From Clostridiales bacterium UBA1316 (GTDB lineage Bacteria; Bacillota; Clostridia; Oscillospirales; Oscillospiraceae), in contig DBTM01000059.1 in NCBI GenBank assembly GCA_002307055.1, forward strand, positions 480-31,127: 30,648 nucleotides of DNA, written 5' to 3'. Below are positions 8,017-15,110 of this stretch, one piece after another (within the stretch, counting starts at the first letter, position 1; each line of letters opens with the position of its first letter). The notes under the pieces are model-generated. The model did not search any database. It was not told the origin of the DNA and worked only from the letters and a program-made list of their open reading frames with translations. The translations under genes and the position numbers were made by a program.

Positions 8017-8045
8017 AGCATAATGCGTTTGCCCGCATCTGTCAA
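8017..8045 (-). promoter_or_regulatory. Sigma-A promoter of the acetylesterase gene
   Basis: The minus strand has a perfect TTGACA (8040-8045), a 17-base spacer and TATGCT (8017-8022), about 30 bases upstream of the ATG. Confidence 0.65.
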
Positions 8046-8079
8046 TAATTCAAGCATTTTTATCGAGCAATCAGGCTGC

Positions 8080-8107
8080 TTGTGTTTTTCGCAGGCTGTT
8101 GTATAAT
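8080..8107 (+). promoter_or_regulatory. Probable promoter of the hydrolase-thioesterase operon
   Basis: A perfect TATAAT at 8102-8107 is preceded, after 16 bases, by a weak TTGTGT at 8080-8085. It lies 33 bases before ATG 8141. The region between here and 8045 separates the two divergent promoters. Confidence 0.5.
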
Positions 8108-8140
8108 AATGGCATATAGTTAAAGAAGAAGGATAAAAAT

Positions 8141-9487
8141 ATGGGCATACACCACAGCATCCATGACGCGATCAGCCGGAGTGTTCAATATGCCGTTCAA
8201 ATGGCTGCGGGCAAGTTTGATAATGATATCATAGACTCTATTCGTCAAAAGAGCATACCCGTTACGGCAGAGATGATACAGCCGATATGGGAACACACTG
8301 TCAAAAGTATCGGTGCATATAAAGCAGTCAGCCGCACCGAATATACCCTCATTCATTCCGGATATATGGTAACAGTCATCTTAAAATATGCGCGAGGTAG
8401 CCTTAAAGTTGATTTCGAGTATGACACCAACGATAAAGTCAGCAACTTTTCAATGGTTCCATGTGTTGCCCCCAAAGCCTCCGCATTATCAGAATCTGAT
8501 ATTTTCATTAAAATCGGCGAGTATCCGGAAAAGCTTGACGGTATTCTGTGTTTACCTAAGGCGGTTCAAGCGCCGCCGTTCGTCATCTTTGTGCACGGCT
8601 CCAGTCCGCATGATTACGATGAAAACATTGGCCCGAACAAACCTTTTAAAGACATTGCCGACGGTCTTGCCAAAGATGGCATTGCTTCCCTCCGGTATAA
8701 CAAGAGGACTTTCCAATACCCGGAAACTGCCCTTAAATACTCAAACCTAGAGGATGTGGCAGCACAGGATGTTGGCTTTGCCATCGACTTCATCAAGCAG
8801 CATGACAGCTTGAAAAACAGCGCTGTTTATATTCTCGGGCACAGCCAGGGTGGTATGCTCGCGCCCTACATTGCCAACAAAATCCCCGGTATCACCGGAA
8901 TCATCAACATGGCTGGGCCTACGGGCAGTACAGAAGCCGCTATTTTGGAGCAGCAAGCAGCTATTTTAAAAGAATTCGATGAAAAATCCGAAACCGGCAT
9001 GGACGCAGACACTCTGAATGAAATTAATAGTATTTATAACCTTGGAATTGATGTCGGCACATATCCTGTCGAAAAAGCGCTATTGCTCGAAGCGATACAA
9101 AATCAAACGGAGCTCATCCGCGCCTTAAAAGACGATTCACCTGAAACCATCCTTTTAGGTATCCCCTCAAAAACCTGGCGATTCCTGAATAGGACGAACA
9201 TATCAGAAATCTGCAAAAAGCTGACAATCCCAATTTTGATTCTCCAGGGCAGCGCTGATTTTCAGGTGCCGTTTATAAACCTAAGAAAATGGCAGGTAAT
9301 TTTAAACGAGAACACATTTGCCGTCTTCAGATTATATAATAACCTCAATCATCTTTTAATGCCCTCAAACGGTAAACATAATGCCCTTGAATATGACGAA
9401 AAATCAACGGTTGACGCACAGGTCATAGACGATATCGCTGCATGGATAGCATTAAAAAGCAGCAGGATTATAGAAGAAAGGACGTAA
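8141..9487 (+). CDS. Alpha/beta hydrolase with N-terminal DUF3887-like domain
   Basis: Residues about 10-110 form an N-terminal domain like the one preceding many Firmicute hydrolases (short helices, then beta strands). Residues 120-445 form an alpha/beta hydrolase: oxyanion region VHGSS at 151-155, nucleophile Ser235 in GHSQGG, acid Asp373 in GSADFQVP and base His404 in NNLNHLL. No signal peptide or membrane segment is visible, so a cytoplasmic esterase or lipase role is likely; the substrate is unknown. ATG 8141 has AAGAAGGAT upstream. The stop is only 6 bases before the thioesterase start, so the two genes are one operon. Confidence 0.82.
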   Translation: MGIHHSIHDAISRSVQYAVQMAAGKFDNDIIDSIRQKSIPVTAEMIQPIWEHTVKSIGAYKAVSRTEYTLIHSGYMVTVILKYARGSLKVDFEYDTNDKVSNFSMVPCVAPKASALSESDIFIKIGEYPEKLDGILCLPKAVQAPPFVIFVHGSSPHDYDENIGPNKPFKDIADGLAKDGIASLRYNKRTFQYPETALKYSNLEDVAAQDVGFAIDFIKQHDSLKNSAVYILGHSQGGMLAPYIANKIPGITGIINMAGPTGSTEAAILEQQAAILKEFDEKSETGMDADTLNEINSIYNLGIDVGTYPVEKALLLEAIQNQTELIRALKDDSPETILLGIPSKTWRFLNRTNISEICKKLTIPILILQGSADFQVPFINLRKWQVILNENTFAVFRLYNNLNHLLMPSNGKHNALEYDEKSTVDAQVIDDIAAWIALKSSRIIEERT

Positions 9488-9493
9488 GATTTT

Positions 9494-9952
9494 ATGGATA
9501 AACGAACGACAATCACCATGAGTCAAACCATGCTGCCAAGCCAGGCGAATCATGCGGGCAATGTGCACGGCGGAGAGATTATGAAGCTGATGGACAGCGC
9601 CGCGGGTGCCGCAGCACGCCGGTATTCCCACAGCAATGTCGTCACGGCGCGCGTGGACGAAATGCAGTTTCTCTTCCCGGTTTTTGTTGATGCCTTTGTC
9701 ACCTGCATCGCGACGATCGCTTATGTCGGCAGAACCTCGATGGAGATCATTGTCACTGTGGACGTCGAGGATCTCAATTCTGAAGATCCTCCAATAAGAG
9801 CACAAACGGCATTCTTCACGATGGTCGCACTTGACAAGGCCGGCAAACCCAAAGCTCTCCACCCTCTTGTACTCGAAACGGAAGAAGAAAAAATCCTGTT
9901 TGAACAAGGCCGGCAAAGAAGGTTCGCCAGAGAAAAAAAGGCCTCGTCTTGA
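9494..9952 (+). CDS. Acyl-CoA thioesterase, hotdog fold (YciA/YkhA type)
   Basis: These enzymes hydrolyse acyl-CoA thioesters in the cytoplasm. The diagnostic stretch near the N-terminus, NHAGNVHGGEIMKLMD (residues 19-34), carries the conserved Asn23, the HGG turn and Asp34 of the hotdog active site; the RVDEMQF and GRTSMEI segments are also typical. Length (152 residues) fits the family. ATG 9494 has AGGA upstream. It follows the hydrolase gene by 6 bases, in one transcript. Confidence 0.88.
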   Translation: MDKRTTITMSQTMLPSQANHAGNVHGGEIMKLMDSAAGAAARRYSHSNVVTARVDEMQFLFPVFVDAFVTCIATIAYVGRTSMEIIVTVDVEDLNSEDPPIRAQTAFFTMVALDKAGKPKALHPLVLETEEEKILFEQGRQRRFAREKKASS

Positions 9953-9978
9953 CCGTCACTTTCTAAGGAGGAAACACC

Positions 9979-10257
9979 ATGCAGACACGTTTTGCCGTAC
10001 CATGCGATATCCCCGATCTCATCCGCCTGTGATTTGACTTTTTTAGTGAGCAGGTAGAATTAGCCCTCAGCGAGGCTCAAAAAACGATCTTAGGTACTCA
10101 ACTGCAAAGTTATTACGCGCAGCACTTAAATAAGACTTCTTCGCCGCGCTGAAGCTACTGATTGAAAAAGCTCGGCTTCGAAATGGCGGAAGCCAGATGA
10201 TTTACAGCCATGAAATTAAAACTGTTATGACCGGCAAGCATATCAAAACTGATGAAA
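9979..10257 (+). pseudogene. Decayed GNAT-family acetyltransferase gene
   Basis: A strong ribosome binding site (TAAGGAGGAAACACC) leads into ATG 9979 and a GNAT-like opening (MQTRFAVPCDIPDLIRL), but codon 18 is TGA (10030). The same frame then continues FDFFSEQVELALSEAQ until more stops at 10150 and 10159. Typical GNAT C-terminal wording survives in shifted frames: FAALKLLIEK near 10142, KLGFEMAEA near 10170-10196 and MIYSHEIK from 10197. At least one nonsense mutation, two frameshifts and a large internal deletion (no acetyl-CoA-binding loop is left) mark it as dead. It begins 26 bases after the thioesterase stop and probably belonged to that operon. Confidence 0.7.
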
Positions 10258-10287
10258 AAGCCCCGAATTCGTATGAATCCGGGGCTT
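10258..10287 (+). terminator. Terminator of the hydrolase-thioesterase-GNAT remnant transcript
   Basis: AAGCCCCGAATTC pairs with GAATCCGGGGCTT with one mismatch around GTAT, followed by the A/T-rich ATATAATCTT. The T-run is weak. Confidence 0.65.
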
Positions 10288-10394
10288 ATATAATCTTATA
10301 AACGCAAAGATAACACGAAAAGCATATATGAATCATAAATATAGCATAGCGAGGTATTGCTTAATAAATTAATCAATGAATTGAGGGGTCTTGA

Positions 10395-11723
10395 ATGCCG
10401 CAAGAAGCTGAATTAACCGGGACGGTCATACGGAAAAATGATCCGGGGTACCAGGAAGCACGCCGGAACTGGAACCCATACACAAATGCATATCCTCTCG
10501 TCTTTGTTTTTGCGCATCGGAATGAAGACGTGGCAAACGCCGTCAAATGGGCTCGCGAGAATGATGTCCCGATTCGAATGCGCAGCGGAAGGCATGCTCT
10601 GGCAAAGGATTTTAATCAGACAGACGGCGGGATCGTGATCGACACCGGACTCATGGATGGCGTCATACTGCATCGGTCACAAGAAACTGCTATCGTTCAA
10701 GCCGGTATACGCGTCGGCAAGCTTGTTCGGATGCTCGCGCAGGAAGGCTTTCTTGCACCCTTCGGAGACAGCTCCACTGTCGGCATCGGCGGCATCAGTA
10801 CCGGCGGTGGCATTACAGCGATCCAGCGGACAGCCGGCGTGATTTCAGATAATATTCTCTCTGCCACAATTGTTGATGCCAAGGGTGACAGCTTACACGT
10901 CAGCGCGCACGAGAATTCCGATCTGTTTTGGGCTATCCGCGGCGGCGGTGGCGGTAATTTCGGCATTATTACCTCCTATAAATTCAAAATACGCCCGGCG
11001 CCGCGCCGTGTCGGTATATTCCAAATTATTTGGCCGTGGGCGCAGGTGGAAACCGTTGTGGACGCCTGGCAGAGATGGGCGCCGTCTGCCGATACCCGGT
11101 TGGGTACGATATTGGAGGCCTATTCGAAAACAAACGGCTTGCTCCGCTCGCAGGGCATTTTCCTCGGTTCCAAGGCAGAGCTGCGGAAAGTGCTGGAACC
11201 ATTCGTCGCAACAGGGACGCCCATCACGACTCGTGTTGACGAGGTGACCCTGCTTGAAGCCATCGATTTCTGGGCGCCGAACGAACCGCCGTTTGACAAT
11301 CAGAATTCAGTCTGGTCATCCGCCTGGGAGGAGGACCTTCTGCCCGAGGAAGCGCTTAAAGCCATACATGATTTCCTGGAAAAAGCAAAAGGCACCGAAT
11401 CCAATTTTTTCTTCCTCAACTCCGGCGGCGCCATGAACCAGATTCCGCCGAACGCTACAGCCTTTTTCTGGCGGAACACAAAATATTATCTGGAATGGGA
11501 TGCCTCCTGGACAAATGCCGCTGATGCGCAGCGAAATATTCAGCTTGTTGATCAGACCAGAGCCCGGCTGCAACCCTACATTACCGGCTCTTATGTCAAT
11601 GTACCTGACCTTAAAATAAGAAATTACGGCGAAGAATATTACGGCAGTAATTTTACCCGTCTCAGAAAAGTCAAAGCCAAGTACGACCCCGACAATGTTT
11701 TCTGCTTCGCCCAAAGCCTATAA
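10395..11723 (+). CDS. FAD-linked oxidase of the BBE/6-hydroxynicotine-oxidase type
   Basis: The protein has the PCMH-type FAD domain: the RSGRHAL motif with His67, the position that carries covalent FAD in this family, then STVGIGGISTGGGI (127-140) and AIRGGGGGNFGI. The C-terminal berberine-bridge segment ends KYDPDNVFCFAQSL. Where bicovalent members have Cys before the VGxGG turn, this protein has Ser, so a single covalent link is expected. Such enzymes oxidise alcohols, amines or sugars with O2 or another acceptor; the substrate is unknown. Length is 442 residues with no signal peptide. The start is ATG 10395 with GAGGGG upstream. A hairpin at 11734 follows the stop. Confidence 0.88.
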   Translation: MPQEAELTGTVIRKNDPGYQEARRNWNPYTNAYPLVFVFAHRNEDVANAVKWARENDVPIRMRSGRHALAKDFNQTDGGIVIDTGLMDGVILHRSQETAIVQAGIRVGKLVRMLAQEGFLAPFGDSSTVGIGGISTGGGITAIQRTAGVISDNILSATIVDAKGDSLHVSAHENSDLFWAIRGGGGGNFGIITSYKFKIRPAPRRVGIFQIIWPWAQVETVVDAWQRWAPSADTRLGTILEAYSKTNGLLRSQGIFLGSKAELRKVLEPFVATGTPITTRVDEVTLLEAIDFWAPNEPPFDNQNSVWSSAWEEDLLPEEALKAIHDFLEKAKGTESNFFFLNSGGAMNQIPPNATAFFWRNTKYYLEWDASWTNAADAQRNIQLVDQTRARLQPYITGSYVNVPDLKIRNYGEEYYGSNFTRLRKVKAKYDPDNVFCFAQSL

Positions 11724-11747
11724 AGCAAGGGGACGGTTCTCCTGCTT
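11722..11747 (+). repeat. Dispersed GGTTCTCCTGCTT element, copy 1
   Basis: AAAGCAAGGGGACGGTTCTCCTGCTT recurs with one indel and one substitution at 13236-13260, 1.5 kb away, in the same orientation. Both copies sit directly at gene ends and form terminator-like hairpins. Confidence 0.7.
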
Positions 11748-11770
11748 TATTCGCACAAGCAGGAGAACCG
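11734..11770. terminator. Bidirectional terminator hairpin (14-bp perfect stem)
   Basis: CGGTTCTCCTGCTT pairs with AAGCAGGAGAACCG around a 9-base loop. On the plus strand it follows the oxidase stop by 10 bases and is followed by CCGCTTTT; on the minus strand it follows the small gene that ends at 11788. It contains repeat copy 1. Confidence 0.7.
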
Positions 11771-11787
11771 CCGCTTTTAATACATAT

Positions 11788-12000
11788 TCAATCAATCTTA
11801 ACATTATTTAAGTTATGCGTTTTTCCGGTATTCCGCGCCTTTTCCGGCTCTTGTTCAGCGAGCGTTTCACCGACGGTGTCAAAGATAATTCTAACGTATG
11901 CCCTAAGTTTATGAATTGTCTCCTGCGGAAGACGATTCATAAACTTTTCTGCTGTTTCTAATTTAAACCTGACGGCACACCTGAGCAGTTCTTCATTCAT
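11788..12000 (-). CDS. Small protein overlapping arsA (70 aa, unknown function)
   Basis: ATG 12000 lies inside the end of the ArsA gene; the two overlap by 8 bases (ATGAATGA). GGAGG sits 8 bases upstream within arsA, so translation is probably coupled. The product begins MNEELLRCAVRFKLETAEKF and is mainly helical and charged, without membrane segments. It contains HKLRAYVRIIFDTVGETLAEQ and has a polar tail. The coupling suggests a partner or regulator of the ATPase, but I do not recognise the family. Confidence 0.7.
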   Translation of the reverse strand: MNEELLRCAVRFKLETAEKFMNRLPQETIHKLRAYVRIIFDTVGETLAEQEPEKARNTGKTHNLNNVKID

Positions 12001-13168
12001 TGTCTTGACCTCCGAACCAGATTTTGAGCTTATTATCTTCAAATTTTGCTTTTTTGACAGACAGTGCTGTGATCGTTCTGGGTAATGTGATGTTTCTTTT
12101 AACATTTCCGACCTTAATGAGCAGCTCGTCGCCCTTCTGATTCAAGGACAGCGCCTCTTTCTCCACAAAAGACATATTGATCGAAAGAATGTACTCATTT
12201 CCTTCCTTCATTACCTCCTGTGCCCTGCCGACATACTTAATTGCGATGGGGTCTTCATCTTTGAATATCTCCGCCGCCAGCCGTTCAAGAATCGGCAGTC
12301 CGACTACCTCTGTTTCGAACAAAGGCGCGTAATAAATGGGGATGGGCGAAAAGCTGTCCGTAATTTCGGCTTTGTATTTTTTCTGTATATCCTTCCAAAC
12401 CGTAAAATAGCTGTCGGTGACATCATCGGATATTACGCGGTTGACGACAACGGCATCCACATTGAAATTATAAATATTCAGATAGGTAAAGCTGCGCTGC
12501 GCCTCTTTAACCACCATCTTCTCGGGGTTGACTACGATTCGAATACTCGTTATCTCTCTGTCCGAAAAGACTTTTTTCATTTCGTCCAGCTCATAATACA
12601 TCTTATCAATCTCATCGAGGACATTATTAGACGGCATTGGTATTTTGAATAGCGGTTCAATTATCGGTCCCACGACTTTCAGCGCTTTTTTCTTGATGGG
12701 GAACAGCTTTTCCATCCACCACCGCAGCATTTCCGGGAAGCTGAGCAGCGCCAGTGTCTCGCCGGTCGGTGCGCAGTCGATAATAATCACGTCAAAGCGC
12801 CCTTCCTTGTAGTATTTTAAGATGCGCAGCAGGCTCAGCAGGTCTTCCATCCCCGGGAAAACAGTCAGTTCCTCTGTCGTGATGTCCTTAATCGCTTTTG
12901 AGGTGAAAAGATCCGTGAAGTATTTCTGAATTACACCCCAGCCCTCCTCCACCTCGTGGATTGTGTCAATCTCCTGTGCCCACAGGTTTTCGCGCAGTTC
13001 CATCGGTTCATTAGACAGCTTGATGTCAAACGAATCCCCCAGACTATGCGCCGGGTCCGTGCTGACGACAAGCGTTTTTTTACCCTCAGCCGCACTTCTG
13101 ACAGCTGTCGCAGCCGCAATGCTGGTTTTTCCGACGCCGCCCTTGCCTGTATACAGTATAATTCTCAT
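11993..13168 (-). CDS. ArsA/GET3-family ATPase with C-terminal HSP20-like domain
   Basis: ArsA-type ATPases drive arsenite efflux or, as GET3 homologues, handle membrane proteins; many clostridial members have no assigned substrate. The deviant Walker A KGGVGKTS lies at residues 9-16, followed by STDPAHSLGDSFD and IIIDCAPTGETLALL (switch II). The last 80 or so residues, with the strands YILSINM, DELLIKVGN and LKIWFGG, match the HSP20-like domain found at the end of one ArsA subgroup. It has one ATPase domain (391 residues), not the tandem of plasmid ArsA, and the family's arsenite cysteine cluster is not evident. ATG 13168 has AAGGAGAGAAT upstream. No arsB or arsR is nearby, so an arsenic role is doubtful. 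Confidence 0.88.
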   Translation of the reverse strand: MRIILYTGKGGVGKTSIAAATAVRSAAEGKKTLVVSTDPAHSLGDSFDIKLSNEPMELRENLWAQEIDTIHEVEEGWGVIQKYFTDLFTSKAIKDITTEELTVFPGMEDLLSLLRILKYYKEGRFDVIIIDCAPTGETLALLSFPEMLRWWMEKLFPIKKKALKVVGPIIEPLFKIPMPSNNVLDEIDKMYYELDEMKKVFSDREITSIRIVVNPEKMVVKEAQRSFTYLNIYNFNVDAVVVNRVISDDVTDSYFTVWKDIQKKYKAEITDSFSPIPIYYAPLFETEVVGLPILERLAAEIFKDEDPIAIKYVGRAQEVMKEGNEYILSINMSFVEKEALSLNQKGDELLIKVGNVKRNITLPRTITALSVKKAKFEDNKLKIWFGGQDNE

Positions 13169-13235
13169 ATTCTCTCCTTCATCATTATGTTTCTATTAAC
13201 GAATACTTCTTTTTACGAAATATTTGTCCTGAAAT

Positions 13236-13260
13236 AAAGCAGGGGATGGTTCTCCTGCTT
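13236..13260 (-). terminator. Terminator after marR, also repeat copy 2
   Basis: On the minus strand AAGCAGGAGA pairs with TCCCCTGCTT (one G-U) around ACCA, followed by TATTTC. It begins at the marR stop codon. On the plus strand, AAAGCAGGGGATGGTTCTCCTGCTT is nearly identical to 11722-11747. Confidence 0.65.
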
Positions 13261-13739
13261 CACTCAATCGCAATATTTTTGATTTTGTTCGCCTCGGGCA
13301 GCTGCTCCGTACGCAGCCTTGACCGGAAACTTTGCACAACCTTGAGAATAATTCCAATCATCGTCTGTACTTCATCCTCGCTGAGCTCCTCGAGTGCTAT
13401 TCTTAAGTACCCGGTGACGAGTTCCTTGAGTGCGCCAATCATTTGCGAGCCCTCGGCTGAGAGCCGCAGTACAACAATCCGCCTGTCCGTATCGCTCCGT
13501 TCCCTGAGAATATAGCCTTTCTTCACGAGCCTTTCGATAATGCCGTTAGCCGTGCTCATCGGTGCGTTGATATATTCCGCAGCCTCCGTCATCGTGATCT
13601 CTCCGCGCTTATCAATCAGCAGCATCGCAAAAATCTCCGACTTGGAGAACTTCAAGTCCATCTGCAGCCAGCTCTCCGGGAAAAACAGACCTTTGATATT
13701 CTCATAAAATAAATCGATGAGCTTGTCACTGTCGACCAT
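13260..13739 (-). CDS. MarR-family transcriptional regulator
   Basis: The 159-residue product has the winged helix-turn-helix of MarR proteins. The recognition region (MTEAAEYINAPMSTANGII) is followed by ERLVKKGYILRERSDTDRR and then the wing (IVVLRLSAEG). Helices at both ends would form the dimer. The start is ATG 13739, with GGAGGAGAAGTA upstream; the in-frame codons further 5' lie inside the promoter region. It has a near-consensus promoter and is divergent from the tandem-GNAT transcription unit. It may control itself, arsA downstream, the GNAT gene, or several of these. The ligand is unknown. Confidence 0.88.
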   Translation of the reverse strand: MVDSDKLIDLFYENIKGLFFPESWLQMDLKFSKSEIFAMLLIDKRGEITMTEAAEYINAPMSTANGIIERLVKKGYILRERSDTDRRIVVLRLSAEGSQMIGALKELVTGYLRIALEELSEDEVQTMIGIILKVVQSFRSRLRTEQLPEANKIKNIAIE

Positions 13740-13771
13740 TACTTCTCCTCCGGAATATTTCTTATACCGAA

Positions 13772-13800
13772 ATAATAGCACCGGTTTAGTCCGCTGTCAA
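13772..13800 (-). promoter_or_regulatory. Sigma-A promoter of marR
   Basis: The minus strand has TTGACA (13795-13800), 17 bases and TATTAT (13772-13777), 33 bases upstream of ATG 13739. Confidence 0.8.
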
Positions 13801-13843
13801 TACCTCCATGTAAGTTTCGATGTGAATGAGACCCTATTGACAG
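13794..13843. promoter_or_regulatory. 9-bp inverted repeat spanning two divergent -35 boxes
   Basis: CTGTCAATA (13794-13802) and TATTGACAG (13835-13843) are perfect inverted copies 32 bases apart. Each includes a TTGACA box of one of the divergent promoters, plus three further matching bases. They could be half-sites for the adjacent MarR protein or only two similar -35 boxes. Confidence 0.4.
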
Positions 13844-13866
13844 GAGTCGGTCAGTTGTGGTATATT
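13837..13866 (+). promoter_or_regulatory. Sigma-A promoter of the GNAT leader transcript
   Basis: TTGACA at 13837-13842, an 18-base spacer and TATATT at 13861-13866. Transcription would start near 13873, giving a leader of about 240 nt before ATG 14111. Confidence 0.75.
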
Positions 13867-13882
13867 TTACCTATAATCGTTA

Positions 13883-14035
13883 ATGGGGTGGAAGTGTGAT
13901 TTAGTAATCTGTATTAATCCGTTGACTATGGAATGCACCGTTTTAAGAGCACCGCTGTTTATAGCGCTTGCTTTTACTTTGTGTTTCTGCTGCCGGGATA
14001 CAGATTATATGGAAACAACCGCCTTATTTAAATGA
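13883..14035 (+). CDS. Possible Cys-rich leader peptide ORF (50 aa)
   Basis: The open frame starts at ATG 13883, about 10 bases after the predicted transcript start, or at in-frame ATG 13928 (35 residues), and ends at TGA 14035. The product has six cysteines (positions 5, 10, 18, 34, 36, 37) and a hydrophobic stretch, APLFIALAFTLCFCC. No clear ribosome binding site precedes either ATG, so translation is unproven. Its place between a strong promoter and a terminator that guards the next gene is what a regulatory leader peptide would occupy. Confidence 0.4.
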   Translation: MGWKCDLVICINPLTMECTVLRAPLFIALAFTLCFCCRDTDYMETTALFK

Positions 14036-14061
14036 GGTTTGTTCGCTTTACATATCTTATC

Positions 14062-14098
14062 GTCTGTTTTCCGTTGCGGAAAACAGACTTTATTTTTT
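14062..14098 (+). terminator. Leader attenuator terminator before the tandem-GNAT gene
   Basis: GTCTGTTTTCCG pairs perfectly with CGGAAAACAGAC around TTG, followed by TTTATTTTTT. This textbook terminator ends one base before the GGAGG of the downstream gene, which shares the transcript. Unless the gene has another promoter, transcription must read through, which implies a regulated attenuator. Confidence 0.85.
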
Positions 14099-14110
14099 GG
14101 AGGTAAACGC

Positions 14111-14992
14111 ATGACGGTCACATGCAGAAGATATAAGCTATTGCAGGATTTTGAAACTGTCAGCGAATTTCTGCAAAATAATTACAATGCAGCCGATCTC
14201 AATGAACAACTGATGCAGCCCTTTTGGGAGTATGCCCATACGCATCCGCATTTTGACCATAAACTGACGCACCGCATGGGCCTATGGGAAGCGGACGGAA
14301 CACTCATCGGCATCGCTTGTTATGAGCTGACCTTGGGAGTAGCCTTTTTCAGCGTCAAGAGAGGCTTTGAGCATCTAAAACCGGAAATGCTCCAATGGGC
14401 GGAACGGGAGCTGTCATTCGTCGGTGACGGCAGGCATCGACTTGGTATTTGGGTTACCGATGCTCAGACTGACGACAGCAAATTTCTGGAGGGGAATGGT
14501 TATAAAGCCATTCAACGCAGGCCTGTCAATATTTTTCCGTATGACAAAGTTTTTGTTGATGCGAAGCTGCCCGAAGGCTTCACGATTATCTCGCTCGAAG
14601 ATGAAAATGATTTCAAAAAAATCAACGCGTGTCTCTGGAAGGGCTTTGATAACGGGCCGGAGCCTGACGATGACATCGATTGCCGTATGCTGATGCAAAG
14701 CGGACCGCATTTCAGAAAGGATTTGACGACAGTGATCAAAGCTCCGAACGGTGATTATGCGTGCTTTGCCGGAATGTGGTTGGACGGTAAAAATGCTTGT
14801 GCGTATCTTGAGCCGTTAGCGACCGTTCCCGAATACAGACGCATGGGCCTTGCGACCTGTGCCCTTGCCGAAGGGATCAGGAAAACAAAAGCCTTCGGTG
14901 CGACGTACATGCTTGGCTGTGAACGGGAATTTTATAACGCCATCGGTTTCGAAACAACAATGCATCGCGAGCTGCTGGAGAAGGTCTGGTAA
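14111..14992 (+). CDS. GNAT-family N-acetyltransferase, two-domain
   Basis: The 293-residue protein has a degenerate N-terminal GNAT-like half (about 1-145) and a C-terminal GNAT domain. The acetyl-CoA loop is at PEYRRMGLATCAL (240-252, RRMGLA core), preceded by the AYLEPLATV strand and followed by the YNAIGF motif. It would acetylate an amino group of a small molecule or protein; the substrate is unknown. The start is ATG 14111, seven bases after GGAGG. The frame is also open upstream to 14039, but that part codes through the terminator hairpin. The leader suggests induction by a translation- or ligand-sensing event, which would suit antibiotic modification, but this is inference. Confidence 0.85.
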   Translation: MTVTCRRYKLLQDFETVSEFLQNNYNAADLNEQLMQPFWEYAHTHPHFDHKLTHRMGLWEADGTLIGIACYELTLGVAFFSVKRGFEHLKPEMLQWAERELSFVGDGRHRLGIWVTDAQTDDSKFLEGNGYKAIQRRPVNIFPYDKVFVDAKLPEGFTIISLEDENDFKKINACLWKGFDNGPEPDDDIDCRMLMQSGPHFRKDLTTVIKAPNGDYACFAGMWLDGKNACAYLEPLATVPEYRRMGLATCALAEGIRKTKAFGATYMLGCEREFYNAIGFETTMHRELLEKVW

Positions 14993-15007
14993 ACTGACAG
15001 CAATTAT

Positions 15008-15037
15008 TTGACTTTCACCCGATTGTTGCTGTATTAT
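15008..15037 (+). promoter_or_regulatory. Sigma-A promoter of prfC
   Basis: TTGACT at 15008-15013, an 18-base spacer and TATTAT at 15032-15037. Transcription would start about 15044, at or inside a long hairpin. Confidence 0.65.
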
Positions 15038-15039
15038 AA

Positions 15040-15081
15040 CATTTACTGCTGCGCGCCAATTCGCGCGCGCAGCAGTAAATG
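15040..15081 (+). other. Perfect 17-bp hairpin in the 5' untranslated region of prfC
   Basis: CATTTACTGCTGCGCGC pairs perfectly with GCGCGCAGCAGTAAATG around an 8-base loop. No T-run follows on the plus strand, so it is not a normal terminator of the prfC transcript. It could mark the end of the GNAT transcript, protect the 5' end of prfC mRNA, or control its translation 30 bases downstream. Confidence 0.65.
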
Positions 15082-15110
15082 ACAAGAATTTATAGAGGAT
15101 GTTACACTTA

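Noticed and set aside
10030..10032. In-frame TGA that might encode selenocysteine or be recoded
   Set aside because: Further stops and frameshifts follow in the same gene and no SECIS-like hairpin is seen directly after it.
11993..13168. Arsenic-resistance operon
   Set aside because: There is no arsB, arsR, arsC or arsD nearby, and the ATPase is a single-domain type whose family is not limited to arsenite.
14039..14110. Upstream extension of the tandem-GNAT protein
   Set aside because: These codons pass through the terminator hairpin and T-run; the GGAGG points to ATG 14111.
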